Program-made: the position numbers and the translations under genes
Shown: positions 25,014 through 34,945 of the stretch, in pieces
How the letters are laid out: each line of letters begins with the position of its first letter
Position numbering within the stretch: position 1 is the stretch's first letter
Notes under the pieces: generated by a model
The model's database searches: none
What the model saw: only the letters and a program-made list of their open reading frames with translations
What the model was told of the DNA's origin: nothing
Assembly: GCA_021808365.1 (NCBI GenBank)
Contig: JAKBBU010000015.1
Location: 1-40,994, forward strand
Source of the DNA: Pseudomonadota bacterium
GTDB taxonomy: Bacteria > Pseudomonadota > Gammaproteobacteria > JAKBBU01
Length of the DNA stretch: 40,994 bases
Reading direction: 5' to 3'

Positions 25014-28000
25014 ATGATACTCGACGAAGAAAAAATAAACGAAATTATAAAACAACTTAATGAAAATAGCTTGGATGTTCTAGATTTTGCATTTTACTAT
25101 GCTCCAGCTCTGAAGTACAACTCTGGCTACTCCTTTAAGGAAATAGTTGGGAGCAAGTTTAGGAAACCCTATTTATTTTCCTTTGTATCACCCAGTGGAG
25201 CTCTTAACTCCTTAAAATGTTTTGAAGGTGATGACAATGTTCTTCGCACGTATGGAAAAAATTCTCTTGAATTGGGGAAAGGGGCCAAACATAGTGTGAT
25301 CTTTTTTCCTAAAGGTCAGCTTACATGCGGAAATAACGATACGACAACTTTCAAGATTTGGGACCTTAGATCTAGTGAATGCCTTCAAACCTTTATAGGA
25401 CACACAGCTTCTGTAACCTGTATTGCCTTTTTCCATGACGGGCAGATCATCAGTGGTAGTAACGACACGACCTTAAAAGTTTGGGATCGCCACTCTGGAA
25501 AATCACTTCAAACTTTTGTAGGGCATACAGCCTCTGTAAGCTGTGTCCTGGTTCTTTCTGACACACAATTCATCAGCGGAAGTAAAGATGGTGCGCTCAA
25601 GATTTGGGAGTTAGGATCCAAGCATTGTCTTCGAACATTGAAAGGGCATACGGGCGCGGTAAACAAAATTCTGATACTGTCTAATGGATGGATCATCAGT
25701 AGTAGTGATGATAAAACTATTAGGGTGTGGGATCCTAAATCTACCAACTGTCTTCAAATGCTTGTCAGACACACAGCCCCTGTAAATAACCTGATTACCA
25801 TGCCTAATGGAAACGTCATCAGTTACAGCGAAGGTAAGGATCCGGCAATTAATGTTTGGGACCCTTTCTCCGGAACATGCCTTTATTCTTTTCAACCTCT
25901 TGGAGGTATAACGAGTATTGCAGTTTTATCAAATGAACAATTCGTTAGTGGTTGTAAGGATGGTACGCTCAAGATTTGGGATCTTCCTTCTAAAAGATGT
26001 ATTGAAACTATAAGAGGAAGAAACAGCAGAGAAGTGACAAGTGTTGTTGCCTTGTCTGACAAAGGACGGATTGTCATCGTCAGTGCAAGTGACTCACGCA
26101 TGATTAAATGGGAATTAAACCTAGACCCAACGTTAAACTTCCAAAGCATTTCAGGAATAATGAACGTTATCTTACTCCCTGGGAATCGTTTAAAGAGGCT
26201 CCTATTAAATAGTCTTTCGATCACACAATTAGATTTTGATCATATATTAAAGTTAATTCAAACCCACGAATATTTAGAATATCTTTCATTACCACCCATC
26301 AACTGGACTGCCGCACAAGAAATAATTATTGAAAACACTCTTCAACACATTAAAAAAACAAAAGGTCGAACAATTACTGTTGATATTGTTTCAGACCTAG
26401 ATCCATTACCGAATGCCGCAGACTCACCCAACATCATTTCTCCACCATCCTCTACACCTGTATTTCAATCTCAATCCAAGCCCGCACCTCAAATCGAATC
26501 TCCTCAGCTTGAATCTGTGTCACTGTCTTCAAAATCTCTACTTCAAACTCTCCACGATCTTGCTCATCATGGCCTTGCTGAGGAACTTCAACAACGATTA
26601 TCACAAGACGGAGGCTTGTTAGAACAACGTAATTCTGAGGGAGAAACGCCATTATTGGTAGCCGTGAAATTTGGTCATGTGAAAGTTGTTGAAATATTAC
26701 TGCGTTATGGCGGGCGTTTAGAGGCCAAGACCTCAAAAGGTCAAACACCGGTGGCCTTAGCATTGTCAGAGGGACATCAAGCCGTTATTGATTATTTAAA
26801 TCAACATCGAACGGTGTTTGCGCGTGATACGAATGGTAATACGGTTTTACACAAGGTTGTATTAGCAGGTCAATTGAGCGAGGTGAAAAAACTGATCCAA
26901 TCTGGGGCTTATGTCAATGCGCAAAATAAACAGGGGAAAACAGCATTACATTTAGCGGTTCAAAAAGTTTTACCCGCTTCAACGGAAATTGCAAAGTGTT
27001 TAATGACAGCACGTGCCGATGTTACGATTCTCGATGAAAAAGGGCTGATGGCTTTATGGGGAGTGGATGATCCTTTGAATCACCAACCATTAACCACACT
27101 GTTGATTGAACAACGTAACCGTGTGCCGCAACCTCGTTTAAAGAATGCCTTAGCGATAGCTCAACTGCGTTACGTCGGTAATTTTGAACACCGAGAAGCA
27201 GATCGTATTTTATTCGATCAAGCGTTTCAATCCTTGGTGGGAAAAATAAATTGCCGTTCTATCAATGCCTTGATGAATACTTATTTGTTGGTGTATTTAG
27301 GACATTTGATCTCGCTCAGTGGCCAGTATGAACAGGTTGGGCTTAAGCAGAAAATTCAATTTGAAGGTTTTTATCAACCTTATTTTTTAGCTTTGCGAGG
27401 GCGAATTCTATTTGAAGCCATTGTCCGAATTCAAAAAGATCAATTGACGGGATACCCAGGCACAAAGGAGCAAGTTTTACAGGCGCTCACCCGAGAATTA
27501 GCTATTTTGTTAGAAACGTTGCACAGTGTGCTGACTCGCGAGTTCATTCATGATTATTTAGGTGATGCATCGTTTGCCTTAGACGCTCAAATCCGCCATG
27601 TGTGCCACCAAATTCATCATTTGCGGCCTAGCGAACATTACCAATTGGGTGCTGGTTATCAAGGACATACCGTCTACGCCAGCTTTGAGAAAACCAAACA
27701 GGGAAATATTATTTATCGTCTCGATAATCTTGGATGGGGCTCCCATCATCATGTGAGTAAAAAAACAAATTATAAAAACAAGAATAAAAAAGGGCAGGCT
27801 GAAGAATATTTACCCTACGCAGTCTGTTTACCCGCTTCTGAATTTGCACCCGGAAACGTAGCACCGATTGTCAAAAACTTATTGGAATATCGATATAAAA
27901 GTGAAGCTGAAGCACTGCCCTTGCTCTATTTATTTTTTTATAAACCTCAAGCTAATGCTGTCGTGCTTGATCAGAGTCAATTGGAGCAGCGTTATCCCTG

Positions 28001-29048
28001 GCGGCGACAGCAGACTGTGGCGAATTGTGTGGTCAAAAATCATCAAGTGGGGTTTCAGATTCGTTTCAGAGATCTTTTGCTAGATGATGAGTTCTACCGA
28101 TGGTGGCGTGAGCAAGAACCTAAATTTCTTCCTCTTAAATCCTACCTCACTCAATCTGTACTTGTTGCAGGTTATGGTATGGTTGATGGCAATAACAACC
28201 CTTTTTGTTCTGATATTCAACTTGCAGAAGAGTTAATTGAAGAGGCTAAGATCGAAGGGTATAGCGAATTGCACTTTTTTATTCTGGCTAATAATTTATT
28301 GACCGTAAAATATTGTGTTGAAAAAAGCGATGCTAATCTTGATCAAACTACGCATGAAGGTTACCATGCGCTTCATCTTGCACTGATTTATGAGCGTTTT
28401 GAAATTCTCGACTATTTATTCAAACAGGCCAAAGAATTTCAAATAATTGATAAATTATTAAGTGTCACCACGAAGCAAGGTGATCATTTCTTTCACCTGC
28501 TTGCTCGACAGCCTGAAGCTCAAATTCACACAGTTCTCGCGATGCTAGAAGCTCATCAGATGAGTATTTCCAATCTGAACATGATGAATCATCAAGGTCA
28601 AATGCCTCAAGATTTTCTACTTGAGCTTAATTTTTTGGAAGTGATGTCAGAGAAAAATAGCTCGCAGGTGATTGAAGAAGATATAAAGTCTGAAATAGAA
28701 TGGGTAGAAGAAGTACAAAGTCAATCTTCGTTGATGGAAGAAAATAAAATGCTAAGGATTGCATTAGAGAAAATGCGAGAGCAACAGTGCATTATGGCAA
28801 AGCGCCTGTCCATGTTGGAAGAAAAAATACAGGCTTCAGAAAACATTCAAAAATTTGGGCAAGAACTTGAATACAAGCGCAAAGAAAGAGAAAGTTCTTT
28901 AGAAACGTTTACAGCAAGTCGCCCCTCTGAAAAACAAATGCCCTTACCTTCTGTAGCAGAGTTTTTAAATTTAATCCTGCTCAAAGAAAATGCGAGAAAG
29001 GAAGTTTCCAAAGATATAGCACTTCAATACTCATCAAACATCCTCTGA
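25014..29048 (+). CDS. 1344-residue WD40 + ankyrin multidomain protein, probable effector
   Basis: Read in order: residues about 60-365 hold six to seven WD40 blades (GHTASVTCIAFFHDGQIISG, TLKVWDRHSGK, ALKIWELGSK, TIRVWDPKST, TLKIWDLPSK). About 385-455 is a Leu-rich-repeat-like helix/strand stretch, and a Pro/Ser linker follows. About 509-665 are ankyrin repeats (NSEGETPLLVAVKFGHVKVV; NKQGKTALHLAVQ). A helical region then leads to a possible catalytic domain with H885 (GHTVYASF), D904-N905 (LDNLGWGSHHH) and C1005 (QTVANCVVKN). A further ankyrin-like unit lies near 1100-1150, and a coiled coil at about 1215-1310. The ATG at 25014 has AGGGG upstream. WD40 and ankyrin scaffolds imply binding of several protein partners, most likely in a eukaryotic host. 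The 3' end overlaps the convergent asparaginase gene by 25 bp. Confidence 0.88.
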   Translation: MILDEEKINEIIKQLNENSLDVLDFAFYYAPALKYNSGYSFKEIVGSKFRKPYLFSFVSPSGALNSLKCFEGDDNVLRTYGKNSLELGKGAKHSVIFFPKGQLTCGNNDTTTFKIWDLRSSECLQTFIGHTASVTCIAFFHDGQIISGSNDTTLKVWDRHSGKSLQTFVGHTASVSCVLVLSDTQFISGSKDGALKIWELGSKHCLRTLKGHTGAVNKILILSNGWIISSSDDKTIRVWDPKSTNCLQMLVRHTAPVNNLITMPNGNVISYSEGKDPAINVWDPFSGTCLYSFQPLGGITSIAVLSNEQFVSGCKDGTLKIWDLPSKRCIETIRGRNSREVTSVVALSDKGRIVIVSASDSRMIKWELNLDPTLNFQSISGIMNVILLPGNRLKRLLLNSLSITQLDFDHILKLIQTHEYLEYLSLPPINWTAAQEIIIENTLQHIKKTKGRTITVDIVSDLDPLPNAADSPNIISPPSSTPVFQSQSKPAPQIESPQLESVSLSSKSLLQTLHDLAHHGLAEELQQRLSQDGGLLEQRNSEGETPLLVAVKFGHVKVVEILLRYGGRLEAKTSKGQTPVALALSEGHQAVIDYLNQHRTVFARDTNGNTVLHKVVLAGQLSEVKKLIQSGAYVNAQNKQGKTALHLAVQKVLPASTEIAKCLMTARADVTILDEKGLMALWGVDDPLNHQPLTTLLIEQRNRVPQPRLKNALAIAQLRYVGNFEHREADRILFDQAFQSLVGKINCRSINALMNTYLLVYLGHLISLSGQYEQVGLKQKIQFEGFYQPYFLALRGRILFEAIVRIQKDQLTGYPGTKEQVLQALTRELAILLETLHSVLTREFIHDYLGDASFALDAQIRHVCHQIHHLRPSEHYQLGAGYQGHTVYASFEKTKQGNIIYRLDNLGWGSHHHVSKKTNYKNKNKKGQAEEYLPYAVCLPASEFAPGNVAPIVKNLLEYRYKSEAEALPLLYLFFYKPQANAVVLDQSQLEQRYPWRRQQTVANCVVKNHQVGFQIRFRDLLLDDEFYRWWREQEPKFLPLKSYLTQSVLVAGYGMVDGNNNPFCSDIQLAEELIEEAKIEGYSELHFFILANNLLTVKYCVEKSDANLDQTTHEGYHALHLALIYERFEILDYLFKQAKEFQIIDKLLSVTTKQGDHFFHLLARQPEAQIHTVLAMLEAHQMSISNLNMMNHQGQMPQDFLLELNFLEVMSEKNSSQVIEEDIKSEIEWVEEVQSQSSLMEENKMLRIALEKMREQQCIMAKRLSMLEEKIQASENIQKFGQELEYKRKERESSLETFTASRPSEKQMPLPSVAEFLNLILLKENARKEVSKDIALQYSSNIL

Positions 29049-30019
29049 ATCTCACCACTTTTCTTTGTTTTAGTTAAAGCCAGGGTGAGAAGGATGCGTG
29101 CTTTTTGTGGGCTCAGTGTATTTGAGGCAATAAATCCATGAGTATCATCTAAATCAGGTTCACGCGTGATCACACCATTTTGAACTCGACTGCTGCGCAC
29201 AACGATAACCTGTTGTTTGCATGCACGTGCTAATGCGGTGAGCACCGATGGTGTTTGTAAACCCTTCCCCAATCCTGCACTGATCAACCCCTGTGCGCCA
29301 TGTTGAACTAAGGCATCGACCACACAAGGATCGCTATCGGCATAACCATAAATAATTTCAACTTTCGGTAAGGTTGTTAGATCCGCGATATTAAATTCAC
29401 TCGTTGTGGTATGTCGATACAGGGGTTGTTTATAAAGATAGGCTTTTTCATCGGTCACATAACCCAATAGACCAAGCTCAGGTGCACGGAAACTGTCGGT
29501 GCTGCTGACATTAGTTTTCGTGACATCTCTTGCTGCCGTGATTACATCGTTGAACGTGAGTAAGACACCTTTACCGTGGCTGGCTGGCGAACTGGCAATG
29601 ATGACGGCATTATAGAGGTTGCGTAGACCGTCAGCGCTGAGCGATGCCGCAGGGCGCATCGCACCCGTGATAACGATCGGCTTTGATGAAGGAACTACCA
29701 AGCTTAAAAAATAAGCGGTTTCTTCGGCCGTGTCTGTGCCATGGGTGATGACGAGACCGTCGATATCGTCGCGGGCGAGGAGGGTTGCTGCTCGTTTTGC
29801 GAGGATCAGCCAGAGGTCAAGCGTCATTGCAGTGCTATCAATTTGCGCAATTTGTTCATAATCTAGGCGTGCAAGCTGATTAATTTCAGGAATGTTGGCG
29901 ATCAGCGTTTCGATACCGATATTGGCAAAGCCATAGTGGGCGCCGGTGAGATCGCCGGTGCTGGAGGCAATGGTGCCGCCTGTTGCTAATATGACAAGAT
30001 GAGGTTGTTTTTTGTTCAT
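29024..30019 (-). CDS. L-asparaginase
   Basis: A 331-residue asparaginase hydrolysing Asn to Asp and ammonia. Both active-site threonine motifs are present: ILATGGTIAS at the N-terminus and VITHGTDTAEETAYFL, along with GAMRPAASLSADG. The chain lacks a visible signal peptide, so a cytoplasmic enzyme is likely, although the sequence resembles the type II (AnsB) group. The ATG at 30019 has GAGG 5 bases upstream. The 3' end overlaps the WD40/ankyrin gene on the other strand. A 46-bp inverted repeat starts 29 bp upstream of the start. Asparagine use could feed nitrogen metabolism inside a host. Confidence 0.93.
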   Translation of the reverse strand: MNKKQPHLVILATGGTIASSTGDLTGAHYGFANIGIETLIANIPEINQLARLDYEQIAQIDSTAMTLDLWLILAKRAATLLARDDIDGLVITHGTDTAEETAYFLSLVVPSSKPIVITGAMRPAASLSADGLRNLYNAVIIASSPASHGKGVLLTFNDVITAARDVTKTNVSSTDSFRAPELGLLGYVTDEKAYLYKQPLYRHTTTSEFNIADLTTLPKVEIIYGYADSDPCVVDALVQHGAQGLISAGLGKGLQTPSVLTALARACKQQVIVVRSSRVQNGVITREPDLDDTHGFIASNTLSPQKARILLTLALTKTKKSGEIQRMFDEY

Positions 30020-30048
30020 AGGAGCCTCACAATATGATCTTTAAGTAG

Positions 30049-30192
30049 ATGTTTCAACGTGCTAGAGTGTTTTTCAGAATTTGATTTTCCGAACCATCGC
30101 CAGCATGGAAGCTGGCGTTGAGCCTACAAGGATGTATTGACGGCGTGTTCGGAAAATCAAATTCTGAAAAACACTCTAGCACGTTGAAACAT
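30049..30192. repeat. 46-bp perfect inverted repeat with inner hairpin
   Basis: Left arm 30049-30094 and right arm 30147-30192 are exact reverse complements (46/46), separated by 52 bases. The centre holds its own hairpin, CGCCAGC (30098-30104) / GCTGGCG (30111-30117), followed by GAGCCTACAAGGATGTATTG and ACGGCGT, a string I recognise as common in gammaproteobacterial interspersed repeats. It fills the 200-bp divergent spacer between asparaginase and holC (30020-30219), so each gene is preceded by the same 46 bases. No target duplication is visible. Confidence 0.85.
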
Positions 30193-30219
30193 TGCTTCTT
30201 TCATTTACGAAGTATAGAC

Positions 30220-30639
30220 ATGCCACAAGTTGATTTTTACATTTTAAAAAACGGCGAGCCAAACGCGGCAGACCTTGTGGCATGCCGATTGGTCGAAAAA
30301 GCATTCAGCCAAAAACATGCCGTCTATCTTCATGTGGCTGATCATGCTCATGCGCAGCGTCTCCACGATCTTCTCTGGACGTTCAAGGATACCAGTTTTA
30401 TTCCCCATGGCCTATGTCAGAGTGCATCTTCCGAGATGAAAATACAAATTGGTTATGGTGAACCACCTACTGAACGCGATCTGCTCATTAATCTCGCGCC
30501 AGACGTTCCGGTATTTTTTAATACATTTACACGCATTCTTGAAATCATTCCGAAAAGCTCACCCTTTGTTGAACAAGGACGTGAACGGTTTCGTTTTTAC
30601 AAAGCACAGAATTGCGAACTCAACACTCATACTATTTAA
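30220..30639 (+). CDS. holC: DNA polymerase III chi subunit
   Basis: A 139-residue chi subunit linking the clamp loader to single-stranded-DNA-binding protein. [58 protein letters not shown] and [22 protein letters not shown] match the family. The start ATG at 30220 is taken from the family N-terminus; the frame extends upstream to 30118 but that part is the inverted repeat. No strong ribosome binding site is visible. It sits 7 bp before valS, the conserved holC-valS pair; the usual upstream pepA is absent here. Confidence 0.92.
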   Translation: MPQVDFYILKNGEPNAADLVACRLVEKAFSQKHAVYLHVADHAHAQRLHDLLWTFKDTSFIPHGLCQSASSEMKIQIGYGEPPTERDLLINLAPDVPVFFNTFTRILEIIPKSSPFVEQGRERFRFYKAQNCELNTHTI

Positions 30640-30646
30640 GCGAATC

Positions 30647-33412
30647 ATGGAAAAAACATACGATCCTCATAAACTCGAACAACATTGGTATGCTGTTTGG
30701 GAAAAAGAAAATTATTTTGCACCACAGGGTAAAGGTCCTGCCTATTGCATGATGATTCCGCCGCCGAATGTGACAGGCACGCTGCATATGGGGCATGGTT
30801 TTCAATACAGTTTGATGGATGCTTTGATCCGCTTTCATCGTATGGATGGCGATCAAACGCTTTGGCAGGCCGGCCTGGATCATGCGGGTATTTCAACGCA
30901 AATGGTGGTTGAGCGCCAATTGGAAGCTCAAGGAACGTCGCGCGAAGCCTTGGGGCGAGCTCAATTTTTAGATCGGGCTTGGGCTTGGAAAGAACAATCA
31001 GCGGAAATCATCACAAAACAATTTCGCAGAATGGGGATTTCTGTCGATTGGACGCGAGAACGGTTTACATTGGATGAGGGACTATCCAAAGCAGTTCACG
31101 AAGTATTTATTCGTTTATACGACGAAGGTTTAATTTATCGTGGTCAGCGACTCGTGAATTGGGATCCTAAATTTCGCACCGCCGTGTCTGATTTAGAAGT
31201 GGTTTCTCAAGAAGAAAAGGGAACGCTTTGGCACATTCGTTATTTATTGGCTGAAGGTGAAGGTTCCATTGTGGTTGCAACCACGCGCCCTGAAACATTA
31301 TTAGGTGATACAGCCGTTGCTGTTCATCCTGAAGATGAGCGTTATCGATCTTTCATTGGGCAGTTGTTGCGGCTTCCTTTAACGGATCGTTTAATTCCTA
31401 TCATTGCCGATGAGAGTGTCGAGCGTGAATTTGGAACAGGTTGCGTGAAAATCACACCGGCTCATGATTTTAACGATTATGCGATGGGTAAACGCCATCA
31501 TTTGCCGATGATCAATATTCTTAATGAAGATGCGACACTCAATAATGATGTACCGGAAGCGTATCGCGGATTGGATCGTTTTGTGGCGCGTCGAAAAGTA
31601 TTAGCTGATTTAAATGTCTTAAGTTTACTTGTTAAGGAAGAACCTTATACATTAAAAGTCCCACGCGGTGAACGCAGCGGTGAAATCATTGAGCCATATT
31701 TAACACAGCAATGGTTCATGAAAATGGATACATTGGCTGCGCCTGCGATTAAAGCTGTTGAAGACGGTGACATTCAATTTGTCCCTGAAAATTGGTCAAA
31801 AACGTATTATCAATGGCTCAACAATATTGAAGATTGGTGCATCAGTCGCCAATTGTGGTGGGGACATCGTATTCCAGCCTGGTTTGATGAAAAACGAAAT
31901 GTTTATGTGGGGCACAGTGAGGCACAGGTGCGCCAGAAATATAAATTGGATCCCTCGATTGTATTGACGCAAGATCAAGATGTATTAGACACCTGGTTTT
32001 CTTCGGCATTATGGCCTTTTTCAACTTTAGGTTGGCCAGAAAATACACCTGAATTAGAAACATTTTATCCCACATCTACCTTAGTGACCGGGTTTGACAT
32101 TATTTTCTTTTGGGTTGCACGCATGATCATGCTGGGCCTAAAATTTACAGGTAAAGTGCCTTTTCGTATCGTGTATATCACGGGATTGATCCGCGATCAT
32201 GAGGGTCAAAAAATGTCGAAAAGCAAGGGCAATGTGTTGGATCCCATTGATTTAATCGATGGCATTGATCTGGAAAGCCTCGTTAAAAAACGTATTACAC
32301 ACATGATGCAGCCGAGTTTGGCGAAACACATTGAGGCTGTGACGCGTCAACAATTTCCAAAAGGGATTGCTGCTTTCGGTACAGATGCCTTACGGTTTAC
32401 ATTTTGCGCCTTAGCGAGCACAGGTCGTGATATTCGTTTTGATTTGGCGCGTTTGGAAGGGTATCGTAATTTTTGTAATAAACTTTGGAATGCGGCGCGT
32501 TATGTGTTGATGAATACGGAAGATCAAGATCTCGGTTCACAGGATTCGCCCGGCATTTTAAGTGCGTATGATCGTTGGATCGTGTCGCGATTACAACATT
32601 CCATTGAACATACACGCAAGCATTTTGAAGAATATCGGTTTGATTTAGTGACACAAGATTTATATGAATTAGTGTGGAATGAATATTGCGATTGGTATCT
32701 TGAATTTTCAAAATCCGTATTAATGGGCGATACCTCGGCAGATGAAAAGCGAGGCACGCGCCGTACTTTATTAATCGTGCTTGAAACGATCTTACGCTTA
32801 GTTCATCCCATCATGCCGTTTATTACAGAAGAGATTTGGCAATTAGTTGGGCCGATGATTGGAACGAAAGGCCCAAGTTTGATGTTGCAACCCTATCCCA
32901 AGGTTCAACCCAATGACTTGAATCTTCCCTTGGAAGAAGACATTCAGTGGCTCAAAAAAGTGATCTTGGGTGTTCGAAATATTCGTGGTGAAATGAACAT
33001 TGCGCCTAGTCGACCTTTGCCCTTGTTATTGCAGCGGGGTGATGCCTCGGATCGAAAGCGTGTGGCGGATCATCAATCAGCCTTGTTGATGTTGGCTAAA
33101 CTGAAAGATGTGACTTGGCTTGAACCGGGCGAAAAAGCCCCGCCTTCCGCAACGGCCTTGGTCGGTGATTTGGAATTGTTCATTCCCCTGGCGGGCTTGA
33201 TTGACCAAAAAGCAGAGTCGGCGCGGTTGGAGAAGGAAATTGCGAAGTTGGAACAAGAGCGTACAAAGGCGCAGGTCAAGTTGTCGAATCCTGCCTTTGT
33301 GAACCAGGCTCCGCCAGCGGTGGTTGTGCAGGAGCGAGAGCGTCTGGTTGAATTTGAGCGGGCGCTCTCAAAGTTGAGCCAGCAGTTGGAAGGGCTTAAA
33401 CAAGGGAATTAG
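30647..33412 (+). CDS. valS: valyl-tRNA synthetase
   Basis: A 921-residue class I synthetase charging tRNA-Val. HIGH motif as HMGH at residues 47-50 ([13 protein letters not shown]), editing domain with [19 protein letters not shown] and HDFNDY, KMSKS at about 522-526 ([20 protein letters not shown]), anticodon-binding helices ([16 protein letters not shown]), and a C-terminal coiled-coil tRNA-binding arm at about 855-921 ([20 protein letters not shown]). The ATG at 30647 fits the family; the open frame further upstream is the shadow of holC. Length is normal. Confidence 0.97.
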   Translation: MEKTYDPHKLEQHWYAVWEKENYFAPQGKGPAYCMMIPPPNVTGTLHMGHGFQYSLMDALIRFHRMDGDQTLWQAGLDHAGISTQMVVERQLEAQGTSREALGRAQFLDRAWAWKEQSAEIITKQFRRMGISVDWTRERFTLDEGLSKAVHEVFIRLYDEGLIYRGQRLVNWDPKFRTAVSDLEVVSQEEKGTLWHIRYLLAEGEGSIVVATTRPETLLGDTAVAVHPEDERYRSFIGQLLRLPLTDRLIPIIADESVEREFGTGCVKITPAHDFNDYAMGKRHHLPMINILNEDATLNNDVPEAYRGLDRFVARRKVLADLNVLSLLVKEEPYTLKVPRGERSGEIIEPYLTQQWFMKMDTLAAPAIKAVEDGDIQFVPENWSKTYYQWLNNIEDWCISRQLWWGHRIPAWFDEKRNVYVGHSEAQVRQKYKLDPSIVLTQDQDVLDTWFSSALWPFSTLGWPENTPELETFYPTSTLVTGFDIIFFWVARMIMLGLKFTGKVPFRIVYITGLIRDHEGQKMSKSKGNVLDPIDLIDGIDLESLVKKRITHMMQPSLAKHIEAVTRQQFPKGIAAFGTDALRFTFCALASTGRDIRFDLARLEGYRNFCNKLWNAARYVLMNTEDQDLGSQDSPGILSAYDRWIVSRLQHSIEHTRKHFEEYRFDLVTQDLYELVWNEYCDWYLEFSKSVLMGDTSADEKRGTRRTLLIVLETILRLVHPIMPFITEEIWQLVGPMIGTKGPSLMLQPYPKVQPNDLNLPLEEDIQWLKKVILGVRNIRGEMNIAPSRPLPLLLQRGDASDRKRVADHQSALLMLAKLKDVTWLEPGEKAPPSATALVGDLELFIPLAGLIDQKAESARLEKEIAKLEQERTKAQVKLSNPAFVNQAPPAVVVQERERLVEFERALSKLSQQLEGLKQGN

Positions 33413-33422
33413 GCCGAAAATT

Positions 33423-33439
33423 GATCATTTTTTATGATC
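33423..33439 (+). terminator. short hairpin after valS
   Basis: GATCAT-TTTTT-ATGATC, a perfect 6-bp stem 10 bases after the valS stop, followed by CTTC rather than a T-run. Weak stem; possible but poor terminator. Confidence 0.3.
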
Positions 33440-33457
33440 TTCAGTTACCACAGGACC

Positions 33458-33517
33458 GTCATTCCCGCAGAGGCGGGAATCCAGTCTTTTCAAAGGGATT
33501 TCTTCTTTAATAAAAAG
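33458..33517 (+). repeat. dispersed repeat copy, GTCATTCCCGCAGAGGCGGG type
   Basis: About 60 bp matching 17853-17912, including the arms TTCCCGC/GCGGGAA and the segment AAAGGGATTTCTTCTT. Lies between valS and infA. Confidence 0.75.
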
Positions 33518-33609
33518 CTAGAAAAGAAACTAAAATTAGGCCATAATTCATGGTTTTAGCGGTTTGTAGTGGTTGGGGGCAGCCCCCTCGACTGGAGTGG
33601 TGGAAGTTT

Positions 33610-33828
33610 ATGTCAAAAGAAGAATGCATCGTGATGGAGGGTGTGGTTGAAGAAACCCTGCCGAATACGATGTTTCGTGTTAAATTAGAAAATGGTTATC
33701 TGATCATTGCCCATATTTCCGGGAAAATGAGGAAGAACTATATTCGTATTCTTAAGGGCGACAAGGTTCAGGTGGAGCTGACGCCCTATGATTTGAGCAA
33801 GGGTCGGATTATTTTCCGGCATCGGTAG
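33610..33828 (+). CDS. infA: translation initiation factor IF-1
   Basis: A 72-residue OB-fold protein binding the 30S A site with IF-2 and IF-3. [28 protein letters not shown] and [20 protein letters not shown] through [16 protein letters not shown] are near-invariant IF-1 sequence. The ATG at 33610 gives the exact family length; the frame continues 20 codons upstream but is not conserved. GGAAG lies close before the start (3-base gap). It stands alone, without the aat/ate neighbours common elsewhere. Confidence 0.96.
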   Translation: MSKEECIVMEGVVEETLPNTMFRVKLENGYLIIAHISGKMRKNYIRILKGDKVQVELTPYDLSKGRIIFRHR

Positions 33829-33976
33829 TAGCCTCTACAATTGCTAGAATCATTCTCCTCATGTCGCGATTTAGTGGTTCTTGCGCGTATTAGCAGCTTT
33901 TTTGTTTTCGCTTCAGGTAAGCAATTGTCAACGGACCCTTGTTTGGAGAATAAGATAATGGAAGGAGTATCTCGAA

Positions 33977-34741
33977 ATGTTTAAAAAGTTAGTAAAAAAG
34001 AAAAGAATGACGTTGTCGTCGAGTGCTAACGTGCAAACTATAGAAAAATCCCCATCACCTGAAAGTTGTGACGTTTCTGACAAACTTCAACTTTCTCCCT
34101 ACTATGACAAAAAAGTTCATGTGTTAGTTCAACAAACACCACCATATGAATCTTGGGATCTGAATGAATTCGGATGGAAGAGCCAAGTGGTTCCCTTTGA
34201 GGCTGTGCGTGACGAAACAGATTCAAGTTCTAAAGATGGCCATTTGAGGTTATTTGCATTCTTAGGGTTTCGAATGGTAATTGAAGGATTGCTTGAAGAA
34301 GGAATTAAAATCAACGGCTCGGATAAAGAAGGTAAAAATCCACTTTATTGTTGTTTATATGGCGCTGCTTATATTTCTAAATCTTATCCTGGCGAATATT
34401 ATGAAACAAAAGAAAAAGAAGATAATATCACAGAATTTCTTAAAGAACGATTGCAACTATTAGATTATTTAATAACAGAAGGTGCTTTAATTAGTGAACC
34501 TTGTAAAGTTAAATTTTTAGACAAAATCAACGAGTTTATTGGCGCATCAACAGGTCAAAAAAAGAAAGAGTTTCTAGAAAAATTAAGGAATGAATTTACT
34601 GATTCACTCTCTAAACCAAGGACTCCTGGCGAGAATCCAGCAATTGCCGCACCACCCACTTTGTTCAGTTCTTCATTTTCTAGCTCTGTTTCTAACTCTG
34701 CTGATGACGAGAACAAGGTTGTCAAGCAAAACAAAAGATAA
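33977..34741 (+). CDS. 254-residue ankyrin-like orphan protein
   Basis: The N-terminus is basic (MFKKLVKKKRMTL), followed by a Ser/Pro-rich segment. A single ankyrin-like unit is visible at about residues 86-125 (GHLRLFAFLGFRMVIEGLLE then INGSDKEGKNPLYCCLYGAA). A Lys/Glu-rich helical part and a Ser-rich tail follow (TLFSSSFSSSVSNSADDENK) with a basic end. GGAG 9 bases upstream supports the ATG at 33977. It resembles the other isolated AT-rich genes of the window and may be a host-directed protein. No enzyme motif seen. The spacer before it (33829-33976) contains a distant 9-bp inverted pair ACAATTGCT/AGCAATTGT and no gene. Confidence 0.75.
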   Translation: MFKKLVKKKRMTLSSSANVQTIEKSPSPESCDVSDKLQLSPYYDKKVHVLVQQTPPYESWDLNEFGWKSQVVPFEAVRDETDSSSKDGHLRLFAFLGFRMVIEGLLEEGIKINGSDKEGKNPLYCCLYGAAYISKSYPGEYYETKEKEDNITEFLKERLQLLDYLITEGALISEPCKVKFLDKINEFIGASTGQKKKEFLEKLRNEFTDSLSKPRTPGENPAIAAPPTLFSSSFSSSVSNSADDENKVVKQNKR

Positions 34742-34792
34742 AGGATTTTTTCAATATATGATGAAAACTATTGGATTTTATAGGGGCGGTAT

Positions 34793-34846
34793 GTTGGTTT
34801 ACGTCCAGCCTAACGCCTAACGGCTGGCTGTACTAACCCAACCTAC
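34793..34846 (-). repeat. diverged REP after the ankyrin-like orphan
   Basis: On the minus strand GTAGGTTGGGTTAGTACAGCC, an inner CAGCC/GGCTG hairpin and TAAACCAAC. One mismatch in the outer stem; otherwise the RAYT-linked REP design. Confidence 0.75.
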
Positions 34847-34906
34847 GCCGTTTATTTTTTAAAAGTCCTTTATTTACAATGTATTAAATTTAAACCGCTC
34901 AAAAAA

Positions 34907-34943
34907 ATGACGGGATAACTCAGCTCCTCTGCGGGAATGACGA
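34907..34943 (-). repeat. dispersed repeat fragment before the thiN 3' end
   Basis: On the minus strand GTCATTCCCGCAGAGGAG ... TATCCCGTCAT; shares the left end of the GTCATTCCCGC family. Located between two convergent genes. Confidence 0.5.
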
Positions 34944-34945
34944 TC

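Noticed and set aside
30095..30146. A small gene inside the 46-bp inverted repeat
   Set aside because: The open frame there is only the upstream extension of holC; the DNA is palindromic and lacks a ribosome binding site.
30449..30646. 66-residue N-terminal extension of valS
   Set aside because: It overlaps holC in another frame; the ATG at 30647 gives the normal ValRS N-terminus.
33550..33609. 20-residue extension of IF-1
   Set aside because: IF-1 is a nearly invariant 72-residue protein and the extension shows no family sequence.
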